This document shows positions 9,826 to 19,784 of a DNA stretch of 64,000 nucleotides, piece by piece; the first letter of the stretch is position 1, and every line of letters begins with the position of its first letter. A model generated the notes under the pieces. The model had not been told where the DNA came from and made no database searches. It worked only from the letters and a program-made list of their open reading frames with translations. The position numbers and the translations under genes were made by a program. The DNA is from Pseudomonas putida. Its GTDB lineage: Bacteria > Pseudomonadota > Gammaproteobacteria > Pseudomonadales > Pseudomonadaceae. The DNA is taken from contig NZ_JAETZZ010000004.1 in assembly GCF_022627325.1 (NCBI RefSeq), forward strand, positions 186,001-250,000, read 5' to 3'.

Positions 9826-10338
9826 TCACTTCAAGCGTTCGGCCACACCCATGCAGATTGCCATGATCAGCTTCAGTTCCTTCTGGACCGTGCTGGCCGA
9901 GACATTCAGTTGCTCGGCAATTTCCAGGTAGCTGGCACCGTGCAGGCGGCTGAGGATGAAAATACGCTGCTGACGTTCACTCAACTGGTTGAGGCTGACG
10001 CTCAGGTGCTTGAGCAGCTGCTCGGCGTGTGCCGCATCTTCGCTGCTGCTCAGCGGCGCGGCGACGTTGTGGAGGATTTCTTCGGGCACATCGTCCACCA
10101 GCATGCGCGCCTGCACCCGGCGTGCGCGCAGATGGTCCAGGGCCAGGTTGCGCGCGGTCTGGAACACGAAAGGCTCAAGGTGCTCGATGGGCCGCTCCCC
10201 CAGGGCGCGGGACACCCGCAGGTAGGTTTCCTGAAGCAGGTCCTCGGCGGTGCTGGGGTTGCCCACCATGCGTTGCAAGGTTCGCAGTAGGGGGAGGCGC
10301 TGAACGAGGAAGACAGAATTGAACCGGGACTGACTCAC
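9826..10338 (-). CDS. ECF sigma factor, FecI/HasI type
   Basis: The 170-residue protein has sigma region 2 (NPSTAEDLLQETYLRV) and region 4 (LSERQQRIFILSRLHGASYLEIAEQLNVS, a helix-turn-helix). It is the iron-starvation class of extracytoplasmic-function sigma factor. It should direct RNA polymerase to the receptor promoter when the FecR-like partner signals haem binding. A Fur box lies 26 bp upstream of its start, so iron represses it. I did not recognise its target promoter sequence with confidence in the 126 bp before the receptor. Confidence 0.92.
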   Translation of the reverse strand: MSQSRFNSVFLVQRLPLLRTLQRMVGNPSTAEDLLQETYLRVSRALGERPIEHLEPFVFQTARNLALDHLRARRVQARMLVDDVPEEILHNVAAPLSSSEDAAHAEQLLKHLSVSLNQLSERQQRIFILSRLHGASYLEIAEQLNVSASTVQKELKLIMAICMGVAERLK

Positions 10339-10363
10339 AGGGGGACCTGGCCGACGAAAGGTT

Positions 10364-10382
10364 AATGATAATGCTTATCATC
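10364..10382. promoter_or_regulatory. Fur box upstream of the ECF sigma gene
   Basis: AATGATAATGCTTATCATC is a 19-bp near-palindrome centred on GATAATGCTTATC. It resembles the Fur consensus GATAATGATAATCATTATC. Its position immediately ahead of the sigma gene suggests repression by Fur when iron is plentiful. Confidence 0.85.
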
Positions 10383-10453
10383 TTGCCTGGAGGTCAAGCC
10401 TGGAATTGTTAGGAAACGGTAAAGATTGTCTGAGGGCGCGGCGTGAAGGCGCG

Positions 10454-10473
10454 AAAGGGCTGCTGAGCAGCCC
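10454..10473 (-). terminator. Putative terminator of gap
   Basis: On the minus strand GGGCTGC-TCA-GCAGCCC forms a perfect 7-bp stem followed by TTTCG, 30 bp beyond the gap stop codon. The T run is short, so the call is tentative. Confidence 0.55.
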
Positions 10474-10502
10474 CAACGTCGTTCCAAGCGCAACGGGCGT
10501 GC

Positions 10503-11504
10503 TCAGCGAGCGCTGCACAACGCCAGGCAGTTATCCAGCATGCGGTTGGAGAAGCCCCACTCGTTGTCATACCAGGCCAGCACCTTGAGCATCCTGCCGT
10601 TGGCGCGGGTATGGTTGGCATCGAAGATCGACGACAACGGGTTGTGATTGAAATCGCAGGAGACCAGCGGCAGGGCATTGTAGCCGAGCACTTTGGAGTG
10701 CCGGCTGGCTTCGAGGAACAGCTGGTTCACCTGCTCGGCCGTGGCCTCGCGCTTGAGGTTGACGGTGAGGTCGACCAGCGACACGTTGATCACCGGCACC
10801 CGTACCGCCATGCCGGTGAGCTTGCCGGCCAGCTCTGGCAAGACCAGGCCCACGGCTTCGGCGGCGCCGGTCTTGCTCGGGATCATCGATTGGGTGGCCG
10901 AGCGCGCCCGGTACGGGTCGCTGTGGTAGACGTCGGTCAGCACCTGGTCGTTGGTGTAGGCATGGATCGTGGTCATCAGCCCCTGCTCGATGCCGAACTC
11001 GCGGTCCAGTACCTGGGCGATCGGCGCCAGGCAGTTGGTGGTGCAGGAGGCGTTGGAAATGACCTGGTGCGAGGCACGCAGGATGTCGTGGTTGACGCCG
11101 TACACCACGGTGGCGTCGGCGCCCTTGGCCGGTGCCGAGACGATCACCTTGCCAGCCCCCGCAGCCAGGTGCGCTGCGGCCTTGGCGCGGTCGGTGAACA
11201 GCCCGGTGCACTCGAACACCACGTCGATCGCCTCCGCCTTCCAGGGCAGCTCGGCCGGATTACGGATGGCGCTTACCGCGATACGGTCACCATTGACCGT
11301 CAGGCTCTCGTGATCGGCTTGCACCGACGCATCGAATGTACCGTGTACGCTGTCGTACTTGAGCAGGTGGGCGTTCATGCTGCTGTCGCCCAGGTCGTTG
11401 ATGGCGACGACCTGCAGGTCGTGGCGGTAGCCTTGGGTATACAGTGCGCGCAGGACATTGCGACCGATGCGGCCGAATCCGTTTATGGCGATACGTAGTG
11501 TCAT
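10503..11504 (-). CDS. gap: Glyceraldehyde-3-phosphate dehydrogenase, type I
   Basis: The 333-residue enzyme oxidises glyceraldehyde 3-phosphate with NAD and phosphate to 1,3-bisphosphoglycerate. NGFGRIGR at residues 8-15 is the dinucleotide-binding loop, and SNASCTTNC contains the catalytic Cys154. I placed the start at the ATG at 11504, with AGAGG 7 nt upstream, rather than 17 codons earlier. It is divergent from edd across a region with two HexR-type operators. This gap copy therefore serves the triose phosphate released by the Entner-Doudoroff aldolase. Confidence 0.97.
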   Translation of the reverse strand: MTLRIAINGFGRIGRNVLRALYTQGYRHDLQVVAINDLGDSSMNAHLLKYDSVHGTFDASVQADHESLTVNGDRIAVSAIRNPAELPWKAEAIDVVFECTGLFTDRAKAAAHLAAGAGKVIVSAPAKGADATVVYGVNHDILRASHQVISNASCTTNCLAPIAQVLDREFGIEQGLMTTIHAYTNDQVLTDVYHSDPYRARSATQSMIPSKTGAAEAVGLVLPELAGKLTGMAVRVPVINVSLVDLTVNLKREATAEQVNQLFLEASRHSKVLGYNALPLVSCDFNHNPLSSIFDANHTRANGRMLKVLAWYDNEWGFSNRMLDNCLALCSAR

Positions 11505-11568
11505 GGCAGTACCTCTGGCAGTTCGAGTGAAACCTTTGGCACGAAGCAGCTTCACTGAAACGGTTTTG

Positions 11569-11583
11569 TTGTTGGAATTACAA
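11569..11583. promoter_or_regulatory. HexR-type operator, gap side
   Basis: TTGT-TGGAATT-ACAA fits the HexR operator form TTGT-N7/8-ACAA. It sits about 65 bp before gap, just downstream of a weak promoter (TTGTTT, 16 bp, TAATCT on the minus strand). HexR would block transcription until 2-keto-3-deoxy-6-phosphogluconate releases it, as established for P. putida. Confidence 0.8.
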
Positions 11584-11630
11584 GATTATTCACTGAGCGA
11601 TAGAAAACAAGCCTTTTTACTGGCAGTATT

Positions 11631-11646
11631 TTGTTTAAATATACAA
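11631..11646. promoter_or_regulatory. HexR-type operator, edd side
   Basis: TTGT-TTAAATAT-ACAA is a perfect TTGT-N8-ACAA dyad about 120 bp upstream of edd. Together with the gap-side copy it gives each divergent promoter its own operator. Confidence 0.8.
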
Positions 11647-11768
11647 CGAGTGGTCGGGCATGCCACCGTCTCGATGCGCAGGGTCTCTTACACAGGAGCC
11701 TAGGCCGCAATCGTTTGGAGGGGAAATGCCTGGTAAACCGCCCTTACCGCTAGCCTGGAGTCCAGTAC

Positions 11769-13595
11769 ATGCACCCGCGCATCCTTGAGGTCACCCAACG
11801 GCTGACCGAACGCAGCCGTGCCACCCGTGAACGCTACCTGCAGCTGATTCGCGGCGCGGCCAGTGACGGACCCATGCGGGCCAGCCTGCAGTGCGCCAAC
11901 TTCGCCCATGGCGTGGCCGGGTGTGGCGCCGACGACAAGCAGAGCCTGCGCCTGATGAATGCCGCCAACGTGGCCATCGTCTCGGCCTACAACGACATGC
12001 TCTCAGCGCACCAGCCGTACGTGCATTTCCCCGAACAGATCAAGAAGGCCCTGCGCGAGGTTGGCTCCGTCGGCCAGTTCGCCGGTGGTGTGCCGGCCAT
12101 GTGCGATGGCGTGACCCAGGGTGAGCCTGGCATGGAACTGGCCATCGCCAGCCGTGAGGTGATCGCCATGTCCACTGCAGTGGCACTGTCGCACAACATG
12201 TTCGACGCTGCGCTGATGCTGGGCATTTGCGACAAGATTGTTCCCGGCTTGATGATGGGCGCGCTGCGCTTCGGCCATCTGCCGACCATTTTCGTGCCGG
12301 GTGGGCCAATGGTTTCCGGTATCTCCAACAAGCAGAAGGCCGATGTGCGCCAGCGCTATGCCGAGGGCAAGGCCAGCCGCGAGGAATTGCTGGAGTCGGA
12401 GATGAAGTCCTACCACAGCCCGGGCACGTGCACCTTCTACGGCACCGCCAACACCAACCAGTTGGTGATGGAGGTGATGGGGCTGCACCTGCCGGGCGCC
12501 TCCTTCGTCAACCCGTACACGCCACTTCGCGACGCGCTTACCGCCGAGGCCGCGCAGCAAGTGACGCGCATGACCAAGGCCAGTGGCAGCTTCATGCCCT
12601 TGGGCGAGATCGTCGATGAAAAATCGCTGGTCAACTCCATCGTGGCCCTGCATGCCACCGGCGGGTCTACCAACCACACCCTGCACATGCCGGCGATCGC
12701 CCAGGCGGCAGGTATCCAGCTCACCTGGCAGGACATGGCCGACCTGTCCGAGGTGGTGCCGACCCTGTCCCACGTCTACCCCAACGGCAAGGCCGACATC
12801 AATCACTTCCAGGCTGCCGGCGGCATGTCGTTCCTGATCCGCGAGCTGCTCGATGCCGGCTTGCTGCACGAAGACGTCAACACCGTCGCCGGCCATGGGT
12901 TGCGCCGCTACACGCAGGAACCGTTCCTCGACAACGGCAAGCTGGTCTGGCGCGAGGGCCCGCAGCAGAGTCTGGACGAGAGCATCCTGCGGCCAGTGGC
13001 GCGGCCGTTCTCGGCCGAAGGCGGGCTGCGGGTGATGGAAGGCAACCTTGGGCGCGGCGTGATGAAGGTGTCTGCGGTGGCCCCCGAGCATCAGGTGGTC
13101 GAGGCTCCGGCACGGGTGTTCCAGGACCAGCAGTCGCTGGCTGACGCGTTCAAGGCCGGCGAACTGGAGTGCGACTTCGTGGCTGTGGTGCGCTTCCAGG
13201 GGCCGCGTTGCAACGGCATGCCGGAGCTGCACAAGCTGACGCCGTTCCTCGGTGTGCTGCAGGACCGCGGCTATAAAGTCGCACTGGTCACCGATGGGCG
13301 CATGTCGGGTGCATCGGGCAAGATCCCGGCCGCTATCCATGTCTGCCCTGAAGCCTTCGATGGTGGGCCGCTGGCACGGGTGCGCGATGGTGATATCGTG
13401 CGGGTAGATGGTGTCGAAGGCACGCTGCAGCTCAAGGTGTCGGCCGTGGAACTGGCCAGCCGCGACCTGCCCCCGCCGCCCCAGGGCAACGACCTGGGCT
13501 GCGGGCGCGAGCTGTTCGGCTTCATGCGCATGGCGTTCAGCTCGGCCGAGCAGGGCGCCAGCGCCTTTACCTCGGCCCTGGAGAACCTCAAATGA
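11769..13595 (+). CDS. edd: 6-Phosphogluconate dehydratase
   Basis: The full-length 608-residue Fe-S dehydratase converts 6-phosphogluconate to 2-keto-3-deoxy-6-phosphogluconate, the committed Entner-Doudoroff step. It has the IlvD/Edd family blocks [20 protein letters not shown] (first Cys), [20 protein letters not shown] (second Cys) and the C-terminal [12 protein letters not shown] segment. GGAG lies 8 nt before the ATG. It overlaps glk by 4 bp (ATGA), indicating translational coupling in an edd-glk-gltR-gtrS operon under HexR control. Confidence 0.98.
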   Translation: MHPRILEVTQRLTERSRATRERYLQLIRGAASDGPMRASLQCANFAHGVAGCGADDKQSLRLMNAANVAIVSAYNDMLSAHQPYVHFPEQIKKALREVGSVGQFAGGVPAMCDGVTQGEPGMELAIASREVIAMSTAVALSHNMFDAALMLGICDKIVPGLMMGALRFGHLPTIFVPGGPMVSGISNKQKADVRQRYAEGKASREELLESEMKSYHSPGTCTFYGTANTNQLVMEVMGLHLPGASFVNPYTPLRDALTAEAAQQVTRMTKASGSFMPLGEIVDEKSLVNSIVALHATGGSTNHTLHMPAIAQAAGIQLTWQDMADLSEVVPTLSHVYPNGKADINHFQAAGGMSFLIRELLDAGLLHEDVNTVAGHGLRRYTQEPFLDNGKLVWREGPQQSLDESILRPVARPFSAEGGLRVMEGNLGRGVMKVSAVAPEHQVVEAPARVFQDQQSLADAFKAGELECDFVAVVRFQGPRCNGMPELHKLTPFLGVLQDRGYKVALVTDGRMSGASGKIPAAIHVCPEAFDGGPLARVRDGDIVRVDGVEGTLQLKVSAVELASRDLPPPPQGNDLGCGRELFGFMRMAFSSAEQGASAFTSALENLK

Positions 13596-14551
13596 AGGAC
13601 CTGCTGGTTGGCGACATCGGTGGCACCAATGCCCGTTTTGCGTTGTGGCGTGACAACCAGCTGCACCAGGTGAAGGTTTTCGCTACCGCTGACTACACCA
13701 GCCCGGAGCAAGCCATCGAAGCTTACCTGCACGGCCAAGGCATCGCCCGTGGCGGGTTGTCGGCGGTGTGCCTGGCGGTGGCCGGGCCGGTCGACGGTGA
13801 TGAGTTTCGCTTTACCAACAATCACTGGCGGCTGAGCCGCAGTGCGTTCTGCAAGACATTGCAGGTTGACCAGCTGCTGCTGATCAACGACTTCACGGCG
13901 ATGGCCCTGGGCATGACCCGGCTGCAAGCGCACGAGGTGCGCCAGGTGTGCCCCGGCAAGGCCGACCCGGCGCGACCTGCACTGGTGATCGGGCCGGGCA
14001 CCGGCCTTGGCGTCGGCAGCCTGCTGCGCCTGGGTGAGCAGCATTGGCTGGCGTTGCCCGGTGAGGGCGGGCACGTCGACCTGCCGGTAGGCAATGCCCG
14101 CGAAGCGGCGATCCATCAGCAGATCCACGGGCAGATTGGCCATGTCAGCGCTGAAACCGTGCTCAGCGGTGGCGGCCTGGTGCGTTTGTACCAGGCCATC
14201 TGTGCGCTGGACGGTGATACGGTCCGGCACAAGACACCCGCAGACATCACCGATGCCGCCCTGGGTGGTGAGCCACGGGCTCTGGCGGTGGTCGAACAGT
14301 TCTGCCGCTTCCTCGGGCGTGTTGCAGGTAACAATGTTCTGACCCTTGGGGCGCGCGGTGGGGTTTATATTGTCGGCGGTGTGATTCCACGGTTTGCCGA
14401 GCTGTTCATGCGTAGCGGGTTTGCTGCAAGTTTTGCCGACAAGGGCTGCATGAGCGGGTATTTCGCGGGTGTGCCGGTGTGGTTGGTGACGGCAGAGTTT
14501 TCTGGACTGCTGGGCGCTGGCGTGGCATTACAGCAGGCTCTGGATCATTGA
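13592..14551 (+). CDS. glk: Glucokinase
   Basis: The 319-residue enzyme phosphorylates internal glucose with ATP. The N-terminal [14 protein letters not shown] phosphate loop and the GPGTGLG segment identify the proteobacterial glucokinase family. It starts inside the edd stop region (4-bp overlap). It links the GtsABCD glucose transporter encoded downstream to glucose-6-phosphate dehydrogenase (zwf). Confidence 0.97.
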   Translation: MKDLLVGDIGGTNARFALWRDNQLHQVKVFATADYTSPEQAIEAYLHGQGIARGGLSAVCLAVAGPVDGDEFRFTNNHWRLSRSAFCKTLQVDQLLLINDFTAMALGMTRLQAHEVRQVCPGKADPARPALVIGPGTGLGVGSLLRLGEQHWLALPGEGGHVDLPVGNAREAAIHQQIHGQIGHVSAETVLSGGGLVRLYQAICALDGDTVRHKTPADITDAALGGEPRALAVVEQFCRFLGRVAGNNVLTLGARGGVYIVGGVIPRFAELFMRSGFAASFADKGCMSGYFAGVPVWLVTAEFSGLLGAGVALQQALDH

Positions 14552-14567
14552 GAGGGGGCCGCTTTGC

Positions 14568-14688
14568 GGCCCAATCGCCGGCAAGCCGGCTCCCACGCAG
14601 GTCGCTACAGCACTGGGTATCAGTGAGAGCACTCGGTAACAATGGGGGCACTCGGTATCGGTGGGAGCCGGCTTGCCGGCGATTGGGG
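14568..14688. repeat. Inverted pair of REP elements
   Basis: CCAATCGCCGGCAAGCCGGC at 14571 and its inverse (GCCGGCTTGCCGGCGATTGG, ending 14687) flank about 65 bp between glk and gltR. The pair may lower expression of the regulators relative to edd-glk by RNA folding; that effect is inferred. Confidence 0.85.
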
Positions 14689-14744
14689 CGCGAAGCGGCC
14701 CCGAAGCAGGCAAAAGACCTGCGACAACAAGAGGGCGGGACACC

Positions 14745-15470
14745 TTGAGCACTGCCGGTAAATCGATCCTGATGGTGGATGACGATCAGGAAATCCGCGA
14801 GCTGTTGCAAACCTACCTGAGCCGCGCTGGCTTCCAGGTGCATGCCCAAGCCGATGGGCAAGGTTTTCGCCACGCTCTGGAAAACACTCACTGCGATCTG
14901 GTCATTCTCGATGTGATGCTGCCCGACGAGGACGGCTTCAGCCTGTGTCGCTGGGTGCGCCAGCACCCGCGCCAGTCGCGGGTACCGATCATCATGCTGA
15001 CCGCCAGTTCCGACGAGGCCGACCGGGTCATCGGCCTTGAGCTCGGGGCGGACGATTACCTGGGCAAGCCGTTCAGCCCGCGGGAGCTGCAGGCACGCAT
15101 CAAGGCCCTGCTGCGGCGCGCGGAATTCGGCCAGGCCGCCCCAGCCAGCGCGGTGCTGGCCTTCGACGACTGGCGCCTGGACACGGTCAGCCACCGGCTG
15201 TTCCACCGTGATGGAGAAGAGGTGATCCTTTCCGGTGCCGACTTCGCCCTGCTCAAGCTGTTTCTCGATCACCCCCAGCAGATCCTCGACCGCGATACCA
15301 TCGGCAACGCTACCCGTGGCCGTGAGCCGATGCCGCTGGACCGTATCGTTGACATGGCGGTCAGCCGCCTGCGCCAGCGTCTGCGCGACACCGACAAGCC
15401 GCCACGGCTGATCCGCACGGTACGCGGCAGTGGTTACCTGCTGGCTGCGCATGTCTGCTGTGCGTCCTGA
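14745..15470 (+). CDS. gltR: Glucose-responsive response regulator, OmpR family
   Basis: The 241-residue protein has a receiver domain (DDDQE acidic pocket, phospho-acceptor Asp56 in LVILDVMLP, KPF Lys motif) and a C-terminal winged helix (RTVRGSGYLL). The first ATG in this frame lies inside the REP repeat. The TTG at 14745, preceded by GGGCGGGA, fits the family length and is preferred. With the sensor encoded next it forms the GtrS/GltR system, which in pseudomonads controls glucose transport and phosphorylation genes. Confidence 0.93.
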   Translation: MSTAGKSILMVDDDQEIRELLQTYLSRAGFQVHAQADGQGFRHALENTHCDLVILDVMLPDEDGFSLCRWVRQHPRQSRVPIIMLTASSDEADRVIGLELGADDYLGKPFSPRELQARIKALLRRAEFGQAAPASAVLAFDDWRLDTVSHRLFHRDGEEVILSGADFALLKLFLDHPQQILDRDTIGNATRGREPMPLDRIVDMAVSRLRQRLRDTDKPPRLIRTVRGSGYLLAAHVCCAS

Positions 15471-16905
15471 GCGGCGCTGGCGCTTGCTGCCGCGCTCGCT
15501 GCTGGGGCGCATGCTGCTGTTGACCTTGCTGGTGGTGCTGCTGGCGCAGGGCTTGTCCAGCGTCATCTGGGTCACGCAGCTACGTGCCAGCCAGGTGCAA
15601 GGCCTGCGCGCCAGTGCCGGCAGCCTGGCCCATTCGATGAGTGCCAGCGTCAGTTATTTCCGTTCTTTGCCGGTGGCCTACCGGCCGATGGTACTGGACC
15701 AGTTGCGCAGCATGGGGGGGACGCGTTTTTTCGTGTCGCTCAACGACAAGCCCCTGGACATGCCGGTATTGCCCCTTACCCCACGCAAGCGGGCGGTGAT
15801 CGAAGTGTTTCAGCAGGTACTGCATGAACGGCTGGGCGCCCAGATGGAAATTTCCGTCGAGTTCGTCGCCCCCGATGACCTGCGCATCTTCAACAGCGGC
15901 CTCAAGCTCGATGAGCTGCCGCGTTCCTGGGCGCATTACTCGCTGACCCTGGAGCCACTCAACCCGCCCGTACTGGTCACGCAGATTCGCCTGGGCGAAG
16001 ACGAGTGGCTGTACATCGCCTCGTTGCTGCCTGAGCCCTACACCGGCCTTGAAGCCGAGCGCCTGCCACGCCAGCAGATCGGCTTCATCGTCCTGACCAC
16101 CGCCTTGCTGCTGTTGTTCATCGGCCTGCTGGTGCACTGGCAGAGCTGGCCACTCAAACGCCTGGCGCGGGCTGCGCGGGATCTGTCGCTGGGCGCCGAT
16201 GTGGCGCCAGTGCCCGAGGGCGGTGGCAGCGAGGTGGTCGAGGTCGGGCGAGCGTTCAACAGCATGCGTGAGCGTATAAGCCGCTACCTTACCGAGCGCA
16301 GTCAGTTGTTCAGCGCCATTTCCCACGACCTGCGCACGCCTATCACCCGGCTGCGGCTGCGTGTGGAACTGTTGGAAGATGAGCGCATGCAGGCCAAGTT
16401 CAGTCAGGATCTCGATGAGCTGGAGCTGTTGGTCAAAGGCGCTTTGCAATGCGTGAAAGACACTGACATCCACGAGAACATCGAGCCGGTCGATCTCAAC
16501 CAGGTCCTGGAGATTCTCGCCGAGCCGTATCTGGGGGATGGCCGCATCACCGTGGAAGGCCAGGCCCTGGCGCCGTACCCGGGCAAGCCGCTGGCCTTGC
16601 GCCGCTGCATCGGCAACCTGATAGACAATGCCATCAAATACGGCGAGCGTGCCCACCTGCGCATCATCGACAGCGCGCAGGGTTTTGTCCTGCAGGTGGA
16701 TGACCAAGGCCCGGGCGTGCCACAGCAGCGCCTTGAGCAGGTGTTCGAGCCGCATTTCAGGCTGGCCGGGCAGCAGCAGGGGTATGGCTTGGGCTTGGGG
16801 ATTGCACGCAACATTGCCCACAGCCATGGGGGGGAGGTGAGCCTGCTCAACTTGCGCGAGGGCGGGTTGCGCGTGACCCTCCATCTGCCGCGTGGCGTTG
16901 AGTGA
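15451..16905 (+). CDS. gtrS: Sensor histidine kinase of the glucose two-component system
   Basis: The 484-residue membrane kinase has transmembrane helices near residues 20-40 and 211-230, with a periplasmic sensor domain between them. A HAMP linker follows, then SAISHDLRTPITRLR with phospho-acceptor His292. The N box (NLIDNAIKYGE) and G boxes (DQGPGVP, GYGLGLGIA) are present. It overlaps gltR by 20 bp. Published P. aeruginosa and P. putida homologues sense 2-ketogluconate or Entner-Doudoroff intermediates; ligand specificity is not readable from this sequence. Confidence 0.94.
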   Translation: MSAVRPERRWRLLPRSLLGRMLLLTLLVVLLAQGLSSVIWVTQLRASQVQGLRASAGSLAHSMSASVSYFRSLPVAYRPMVLDQLRSMGGTRFFVSLNDKPLDMPVLPLTPRKRAVIEVFQQVLHERLGAQMEISVEFVAPDDLRIFNSGLKLDELPRSWAHYSLTLEPLNPPVLVTQIRLGEDEWLYIASLLPEPYTGLEAERLPRQQIGFIVLTTALLLLFIGLLVHWQSWPLKRLARAARDLSLGADVAPVPEGGGSEVVEVGRAFNSMRERISRYLTERSQLFSAISHDLRTPITRLRLRVELLEDERMQAKFSQDLDELELLVKGALQCVKDTDIHENIEPVDLNQVLEILAEPYLGDGRITVEGQALAPYPGKPLALRRCIGNLIDNAIKYGERAHLRIIDSAQGFVLQVDDQGPGVPQQRLEQVFEPHFRLAGQQQGYGLGLGIARNIAHSHGGEVSLLNLREGGLRVTLHLPRGVE

Positions 16906-16917
16906 AGGTAGGGTGAC

Positions 16918-16943
16918 GCTGTGTCACCGATCGGTGACACAGC
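16918..16943. repeat. Perfect 26-bp palindrome downstream of gtrS
   Basis: GCTGTGTCACCGA is followed immediately by its exact reverse complement, 12 bp after the gtrS stop and 75 bp before the next gene. No T run follows, so it is not a standard terminator. The GGTGAC half-sites and absence of a loop look more like an operator for a dimeric regulator. Confidence 0.6.
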
Positions 16944-17018
16944 CGCAAGCCTTCGTGACATCCCAGCCAGGACGGCTGGCTAGAATCTGCAAACCTCACA
17001 CAGGGAAGAAGCAGGAGC

Positions 17019-18245
17019 ATGGACTACATCGATTCCCCGGAACATACCGCCTGGCTCGCAAGCGAGGGCCAGCGGCTGCTCCGTTTCGCCAAGGCCTCGC
17101 AAGCCCCCGAAGGTTTTGGCAATCTCGACGCCCGCGGCAATCTGCCCCCTACGGCTGTCGCCGAGACCATGAACACCGCACGCATGACCCACAGCTTCGC
17201 CTTGGCCCACCTCCAGGGGGCGCCTGGCTGCCTGGCATTGGTGCAGCACGGTGTACACGCCTTGTGCGGGCCTTTGCGCGACGCCGAGTACGGCGGTTGG
17301 TTCGCCCGGCCGCACGGGCAGGGCGACAATGGCAAGGCGGCTTACCTGCATGCCTTCGTCGCGCTTGCCGCCAGCTCTGCCGTGGTGGCGGGCGCTGCGG
17401 GCGCACAGGGGTTGCTGGCGCAGGCGATACAGGTCATCGAGGAGCGCTTCTGGAGCGAAGAGGAGGGTGCAATGCGCGAATCCTTTTCCAGCGACTGGCA
17501 GCAGCCCGAAGCCTACCGCGGTGCCAACAGCAACATGCACGCCACCGAGGCCTTCCTCGCCCTGGCAGACGTGACCGGTGATGTGCGTTGGTTAGAGCGC
17601 GCCTTGCGTATCGTCGAGCGCATCATTCACGGCCATGCTGGCGCCGGTGGCTACCGGGTAATCGAACATTTCGATGCCCACTGGCAACCGCTCCCCGAAT
17701 ACAACCAGGACAATCCTGCAGACCACTTCCGCCCTTACGGCACAACGCCAGGCCATGCATTCGAGTGGTCCCGTCTGGCCCTTCACCTCGAAGCTGCACG
17801 ACGTCAGGCCGGGCTTCCCGTTCCGGCATGGCTGCTGGCCTGTGCGCGGGGCTTGTTCGCCAACGCCTGCACCCATGCCTGGAGCGTCGACGGTGCCGAG
17901 GGCATCGTCTACACCTTGGGCTGGGACGATCGGCCCAGGGTGCGCGAGCGCCTGCACTGGGTGCATGCCGAAGCCTGCGCCAGCGCCGCAGCGCTGCTGC
18001 GGCGGACCGGCGAGCAACAGTACGAACGATGGTACCGGCGCTTCTGGGCCTTCATCGACACCCACTTTATCGACCGCGCAGCCGGTAGCTGGCACCACGA
18101 ACTCGGCCCGGACAATCAGCCAGCGGCGACGATCTGGGCTGGCAAGCCAGACCTCTATCACGCCTACCAGGCTGTACTGCTGCCAACGCTGCCCCTGGCT
18201 CCCAGCCTGGCCAGCGCACTGGCGCGCAATGTAACCAAACGATGA
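17019..18245 (+). CDS. N-acylglucosamine 2-epimerase family sugar isomerase
   Basis: The 408-residue protein belongs to the AGE/YihS alpha-barrel family, whose members epimerise or isomerise sugars such as mannose/fructose. Family blocks include ETMNTARMTHSFALAH near residue 50, GGWFA, the RGANSNMHATEAFLAL segment and the C-terminal TPGHAFEWSRL and WVHAEACASAAALLRR motifs with conserved His and Glu. It is soluble. It lies directly before gtsABCD, so it probably acts on a sugar taken up by that system, but its substrate cannot be deduced. A palindrome at 16918 precedes it. Confidence 0.85.
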   Translation: MDYIDSPEHTAWLASEGQRLLRFAKASQAPEGFGNLDARGNLPPTAVAETMNTARMTHSFALAHLQGAPGCLALVQHGVHALCGPLRDAEYGGWFARPHGQGDNGKAAYLHAFVALAASSAVVAGAAGAQGLLAQAIQVIEERFWSEEEGAMRESFSSDWQQPEAYRGANSNMHATEAFLALADVTGDVRWLERALRIVERIIHGHAGAGGYRVIEHFDAHWQPLPEYNQDNPADHFRPYGTTPGHAFEWSRLALHLEAARRQAGLPVPAWLLACARGLFANACTHAWSVDGAEGIVYTLGWDDRPRVRERLHWVHAEACASAAALLRRTGEQQYERWYRRFWAFIDTHFIDRAAGSWHHELGPDNQPAATIWAGKPDLYHAYQAVLLPTLPLAPSLASALARNVTKR

Positions 18246-18349
18246 CATTCATGCATCGCTTCGTTACCTGACGCAGCGGGCACTCTGATTAGACTCCATG
18301 CAATGCAAGCGCTCGACTTGCCCGGCATAACAACAAGAAAGGTACTCCG

Positions 18350-19636
18350 ATGAATTCGACTCTCCGCCTCGCTGCCGCCATTTCCTTCGCCTCCCTGTTC
18401 CCGCTCAGTGCCTTCGCCGCCGACTCCAAAGGCAGTGTCGAAGTGGTGCACTGGTGGACTTCCGGTGGGGAAAAAGCGGCGGTCGATGTGCTCAAGGCCC
18501 AGGTCGAGAAGGATGGCTTCACCTGGAAGGATGGGGCTGTTGCCGGCGGTGGTGGGGCCACGGCCATGACCGTGCTCAAGAGCCGCGCGGTGGCCGGTAA
18601 CCCGCCGGGTGTCGCCCAGATCAAGGGGCCGGACATCCAGGAATGGGCTTCCACCGGCCTGCTGGACCCGGATGTGCTCAAGGATGTGGCCAAGCAAGAA
18701 AAGTGGGACTCGCTGCTCGATAAGAAAGTCGCCGATACCGTCAAGTACGAAGGTGACTACGTGGCCGTGCCGGTGAACATCCATCGCATCAACTGGCTGT
18801 GGATCAACCCAGAAGTGTTCAAGAAGGCCGGCATCGACAAGGCGCCGACCACCCTCGACGAATTCTACGCCGCCGCCGAAAAACTCAAGGCGGCCGGCTT
18901 CATCCCGCTCGCCCATGGCGGCCAGCCATGGCAGGACAGCACGGTGTTCGAGAGTGTGGTCCTGTCGGTGATGGGGGCAGACGGTTACAAGAAAGCGCTG
19001 GTCGACCTCGATGAAGCCACGCTGACCGGGCCGCAGATGGTCAAGTCGCTGACCGAGCTGAAGAAGGTCGCCACCTATATGGACCCCGACGGCAAAGGCC
19101 AGGACTGGAACCTGGAAGCGGCCAAGGTCATCAATGGCAAGGCCGGCATGCAGATCATGGGGGACTGGGCCAAGAGCGAATGGACCCTGGCCAAGAAGAC
19201 CGCTGGCAAGGACTACCAGTGTGTAGCGTTCCCTGGCACCGACAAGGCTTTCCTGTACAACATCGACTCGCTGGTGGTGTTCAAGCAGAACGACGAAGGC
19301 ACGGCCGCTGGCCAGCAGGACATCGCCAGAAAGGTGCTGGGCCAGGACTTCCAGAAGGTCTTCAGCATCAACAAAGGCTCCATTCCCGTTCGTAACGACA
19401 TGCTCGCAGACATGAGCGCCTACGGCTTCGACGCCTGCGCCCAGACGTCTGCCAAGGACTTCATGGCCGACGCCAAGACCGGCGGCCTGCAGCCGAGCAT
19501 GGCGCACAACATGGCCACCACGCTGGCCGTGCAGGGCGCCTTCTTCGATGTGGTGACCAACTACATCAACGACCCCAAGGCAGACCCTGCAGATGCAGCG
19601 AAGAAGCTGGCTGCGGCGATCAGATCGGCCAAGTGA
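18350..19636 (+). CDS. gtsA: Glucose ABC transporter, periplasmic binding protein
   Basis: The 428-residue extracellular solute-binding protein (family 1) has a signal peptide cleaved after SAFA at about residue 23. The mature N-terminus ([12 protein letters not shown]) is typical of glucose/mannose-binding proteins, and [15 protein letters not shown] follows. It delivers glucose to GtsBC in the inner membrane. AAAGG precedes the ATG by 7 nt. It is the first of the gtsABCD-oprB genes, separated from gtsB by a REP pair that may favour higher expression of the binding protein. Confidence 0.95.
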   Translation: MNSTLRLAAAISFASLFPLSAFAADSKGSVEVVHWWTSGGEKAAVDVLKAQVEKDGFTWKDGAVAGGGGATAMTVLKSRAVAGNPPGVAQIKGPDIQEWASTGLLDPDVLKDVAKQEKWDSLLDKKVADTVKYEGDYVAVPVNIHRINWLWINPEVFKKAGIDKAPTTLDEFYAAAEKLKAAGFIPLAHGGQPWQDSTVFESVVLSVMGADGYKKALVDLDEATLTGPQMVKSLTELKKVATYMDPDGKGQDWNLEAAKVINGKAGMQIMGDWAKSEWTLAKKTAGKDYQCVAFPGTDKAFLYNIDSLVVFKQNDEGTAAGQQDIARKVLGQDFQKVFSINKGSIPVRNDMLADMSAYGFDACAQTSAKDFMADAKTGGLQPSMAHNMATTLAVQGAFFDVVTNYINDPKADPADAAKKLAAAIRSAK

Positions 19637-19645
19637 AAACCTGAT

Positions 19646-19739
19646 GGCCCCATCGCCGCCAACCCGGCGCCCACAGTTGCTTCGATCCCTTTGAACACTG
19701 TGGCGTACCGGTGGGCGCCGGCTTGCCGGCGGTGAGGCC
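19646..19739. repeat. Degenerate REP pair between gtsA and gtsB
   Basis: GGCCCCATCGCCGCCAACCC (19646) and GGGCGCCGGCTTGCCGGCGG (19713) are imperfect inverted REP copies. A hairpin directly after a binding-protein gene is a common way to protect upstream mRNA in ABC operons; the role here is inferred. Confidence 0.7.
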
Positions 19740-19784
19740 AGTACCGTCAATACAGGGGCTGCCCAGGCCCCGGGTAATCACATC

